From positions 1-62,000 of the forward strand of contig JAUCBJ010005393.1 of NCBI GenBank assembly GCA_032718475.1: DNA of 62,000 bases, given 5' to 3'. The notes under the pieces are model-generated. The model made no database searches. It was not told the origin of the DNA and saw only the letters and a program-made list of their open reading frames with translations. Position 1 is the stretch's first letter; the number at the start of each line of letters is the position of its first letter. Source of the DNA: Nemertoderma westbladi. Lineage: Eukaryota; Xenacoelomorpha; Nemertodermatida; Nemertodermatidae. Made by a program: the position numbers and the translations under genes. Shown here piece after piece: positions 60,349-62,000 of the stretch.

Positions 60349-60436
60349 GTAAGTTAATCACTTAATAATTTATATCCAATAAAAAATGTGCAAGTCAATA
60401 TCCATTGAGTTTGAAAAATATATAAATTAATGAAAG

Positions 60437-62000
60437 TGTTCGCGCTTTTGAAGACCTTTAGCAGTTTAACCTGCCAAAATTTATATGTCTTTTAGTTAAT
60501 TAACACACCTTTAGCATACGACAATATTTTATGCTAATAAACAAAACATTAGCCGAAGCCAGCCCATGCGCGATCATTCACCCGATGGATCTACACCCGG
60601 GAGGCTGAATTCGGATGCTTAGATTTTATTATTGCAGTGTAAGGTTGCAGTGTAAGCCTACTGTATTATTCGATTGATCGCTAATATGTAATTTCTGACA
60701 GATATTATTAACTTTCGGGAAATATTAACAGTTCCTTTAGGACGTGGCGCTCTATCTATTTAAACAGAGCTAGGACTTATACTAAACGCAACGATAAGGC
60801 TTATGATTAAAGTATAAGTCGCATTCTTTAGGAAATGCTTTGTTACCAGTCACATCACACTCACAATCATGCACACTATTCTGCCGACCGTCAGTATATT
60901 TGATCACACATAAAGAGAACAGCAATTGACTCAGGTAGTGTCTACTAAATAACATTAGATTCAATACACACCACATTGATATAAATCGCAATTGTTATAT
61001 ATAGCCCGCCTCTCTAACCTGTAGTGTATCAAGAAAATTGGGAATTTTGGGTGATTTATCCGTATTCTCCAAAGAGCAATATTTCCATCAACAAATAGAT
61101 ACAATTAATAACTGACGGTAAATAGCAGTACAAACAATATGATTAGTGCAGTTAAATTAAGTGAGGTAACACCGCCGGTAACAGTTATACTTTCTATAAT
61201 CTAAGCAGTTTTACTAGAGTTGTTCCAAAAGCCGGTGTTATGGCGAAAAATGGGAACACAACAACAGAAACATGTGACTACTGCTCTATACGAAGATACC
61301 AACTCCCTTATTCCACGAAGCTCCCGTTCAACACAGAGGATGAGCATAGAGATAGGAAATTCAGTTCAGTAGCGCTGGGATAGGTCGAAATCAACGCCTA
61401 CGCAAATTCTATTGGCCGACACGGACAGCAAGGCTTAGGCAACCTCTCTAGGCTAGTTGGCCGATTAAACTGAGCCCAGATATCTCCGTACAGCACATCA
61501 GCCAATAAGCCGGTAGCTTGCACTATTTTAGTTATAAATCCCTTTGAGAGTATTCTAGCGACTGGGGGGGAACTGGCCAGCAAAGGCAAACGTATCAGTT
61601 ATCCCACAAAAGCTTTTACACCGCTCCCAGAAAATGGGATTTAAGTCTATAAAATATACAAAATCACAGTTTCTCAAATACGAAAATACTCTAAACAGTT
61701 AGTCTTTCATGCGCGGACGGCGTTTACGCAGTTTTTTAAAGCTAGCAAGAGTCCTTTTCTCTTTGGGGCGAGCCACTTTACAAGGAGGGCTATAACGCCT
61801 GGGTGAAGGGTGCAATATGATTGCATCAGAAGGTATGGGATTGCGATCGGTATATCCGCCGGTCGAAGTACCGGGTTGATTGACATCAACGTCCGGGGAG
61901 AGGGGTCTAACGGCTTTGAGAGCTCGTTTCAAGACAGCCGCTCTTACGGGTCCTTTACGAGTGGTCTGAACGAGGGCCGTGGGTGGACCATAGGCAGTTA
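60437..62000 (-). mobile_element. Right copy of the Gag-like element (inverted, runs off the window)
   Basis: Begins TGTTCGCGCTTTTGAAGACC and is the reverse complement of 2594-4190 with small differences. It interrupts the conserved EGF-array intron after ATTAATGA, so the junction near 60434-60437 is clear. Confidence 0.75.
61699..62000 (-). CDS. Gag-like protein, C-terminal part (partial)
   Basis: Open to the window edge; about 100 residues ending KKLRKRRPRMKD. Matches the C-terminus of the left copy with few substitutions (for example R/S and C/R in the RRYSPPCK block). The zinc knuckle, if present, lies outside the window. Confidence 0.6.
   Translation of the reverse strand, partial: TAYGPPTALVQTTRKGPVRAAVLKRALKAVRPLSPDVDVNQPGTSTGGYTDRNPIPSDAIILHPSPRRYSPPCKVARPKEKRTLASFKKLRKRRPRMKD

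Larger units (their letters stand above)
58591..60430 (+). repeat. Tandem exon-plus-intron array, ~234-base unit
   Basis: Exon starts are 229-236 bases apart (58591, 58824, 59053, 59287, 59521, 59756, 59992, 60226), with introns of 106-113 bases that are nearly identical. The same unit occurs at 6401-6989 and 53877-54464. Confidence 0.9.

Noticed and set aside
58591-60430. Regularly spaced repeats resembling a CRISPR array
   Set aside because: The ~234-base units are EGF exons with introns. There are no short palindromic repeats with unique spacers and no cas genes; the window is eukaryotic.

Overview
The window looks like a piece of a large, AT-rich animal genome, most likely a marine invertebrate. 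The evidence is GT-AG introns, calcium-binding EGF and ShKT modules, several families of LINEs, Ty3/Gypsy relics, a tRNA-derived SINE and many foldback elements. The sequence alone does not fix the phylum. There are no bacterial-type operons, ribosome binding sites or CRISPR arrays.

The backbone is one long plus-strand gene. I can place 24 internal exons between 4245 and 60348. All are flanked by phase-1 introns on both sides, and together they give 5010 coding bases (1670 codons). No start codon, signal peptide, transmembrane segment or stop codon lies in the window, so the gene runs off one or both ends, or is more than one gene. The order is: five EGF exons (4245-7533); three pairs of a six-cysteine EGF-like exon and an ShKT exon (12845-15339, 20451-31802, 34639-35104); one exceptional 2184-base exon (35988-38171); and twelve EGF exons (53877-60348). 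In the exceptional exon an ShKT domain carries a ~656-residue His/Asp/Gly/Lys/Asn repeat between its first and second cysteines, followed by an EGF domain. The product is probably a secreted, disulphide-rich, calcium-binding extracellular protein.

The introns are a museum of mobile DNA. Both ends of the window carry copies, in opposite orientation, of an unclassified element with a zinc-knuckle Gag-like protein (1-4190 and 60437-62000). Introns 4371-6400 and 54758-58590 are paralogous, yet each holds a different TTAA-flanked, piggyBac-type foldback element, inserted at TTAA sites about 20 bases apart. Intron 7534-12844 holds a palindrome, a possible inverted-repeat element and a 315-base satellite with two CTCF-like motifs per unit. 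Introns 15340-20450 and 20565-31673 hold LINEs: one with a restriction-like nuclease, one decayed copy of an APE-type LINE, and one minus-strand LINE that contains a nearly identical 2332-base tandem duplication. The 15.7-kb intron 38172-53876 is a nested stack: a minus-strand Gypsy relic, a candidate LTR with plus-strand gag-like frames, a transposase-like fragment, an APE-type LINE that itself carries a 692-base foldback MITE built from an odd palindromic 14-mer, two large palindromes, and a P-like THAP transposon with ~71-base perfect terminal inverted repeats.

The gene appears to grow by duplication at three scales: 18-base codon blocks (with a 273-base higher-order unit) inside the His/Asp exon, ~234-base exon-plus-intron units in the EGF array, and a multi-exon block that repeats the 4.2-7.0 kb segment at 54.6-59 kb.
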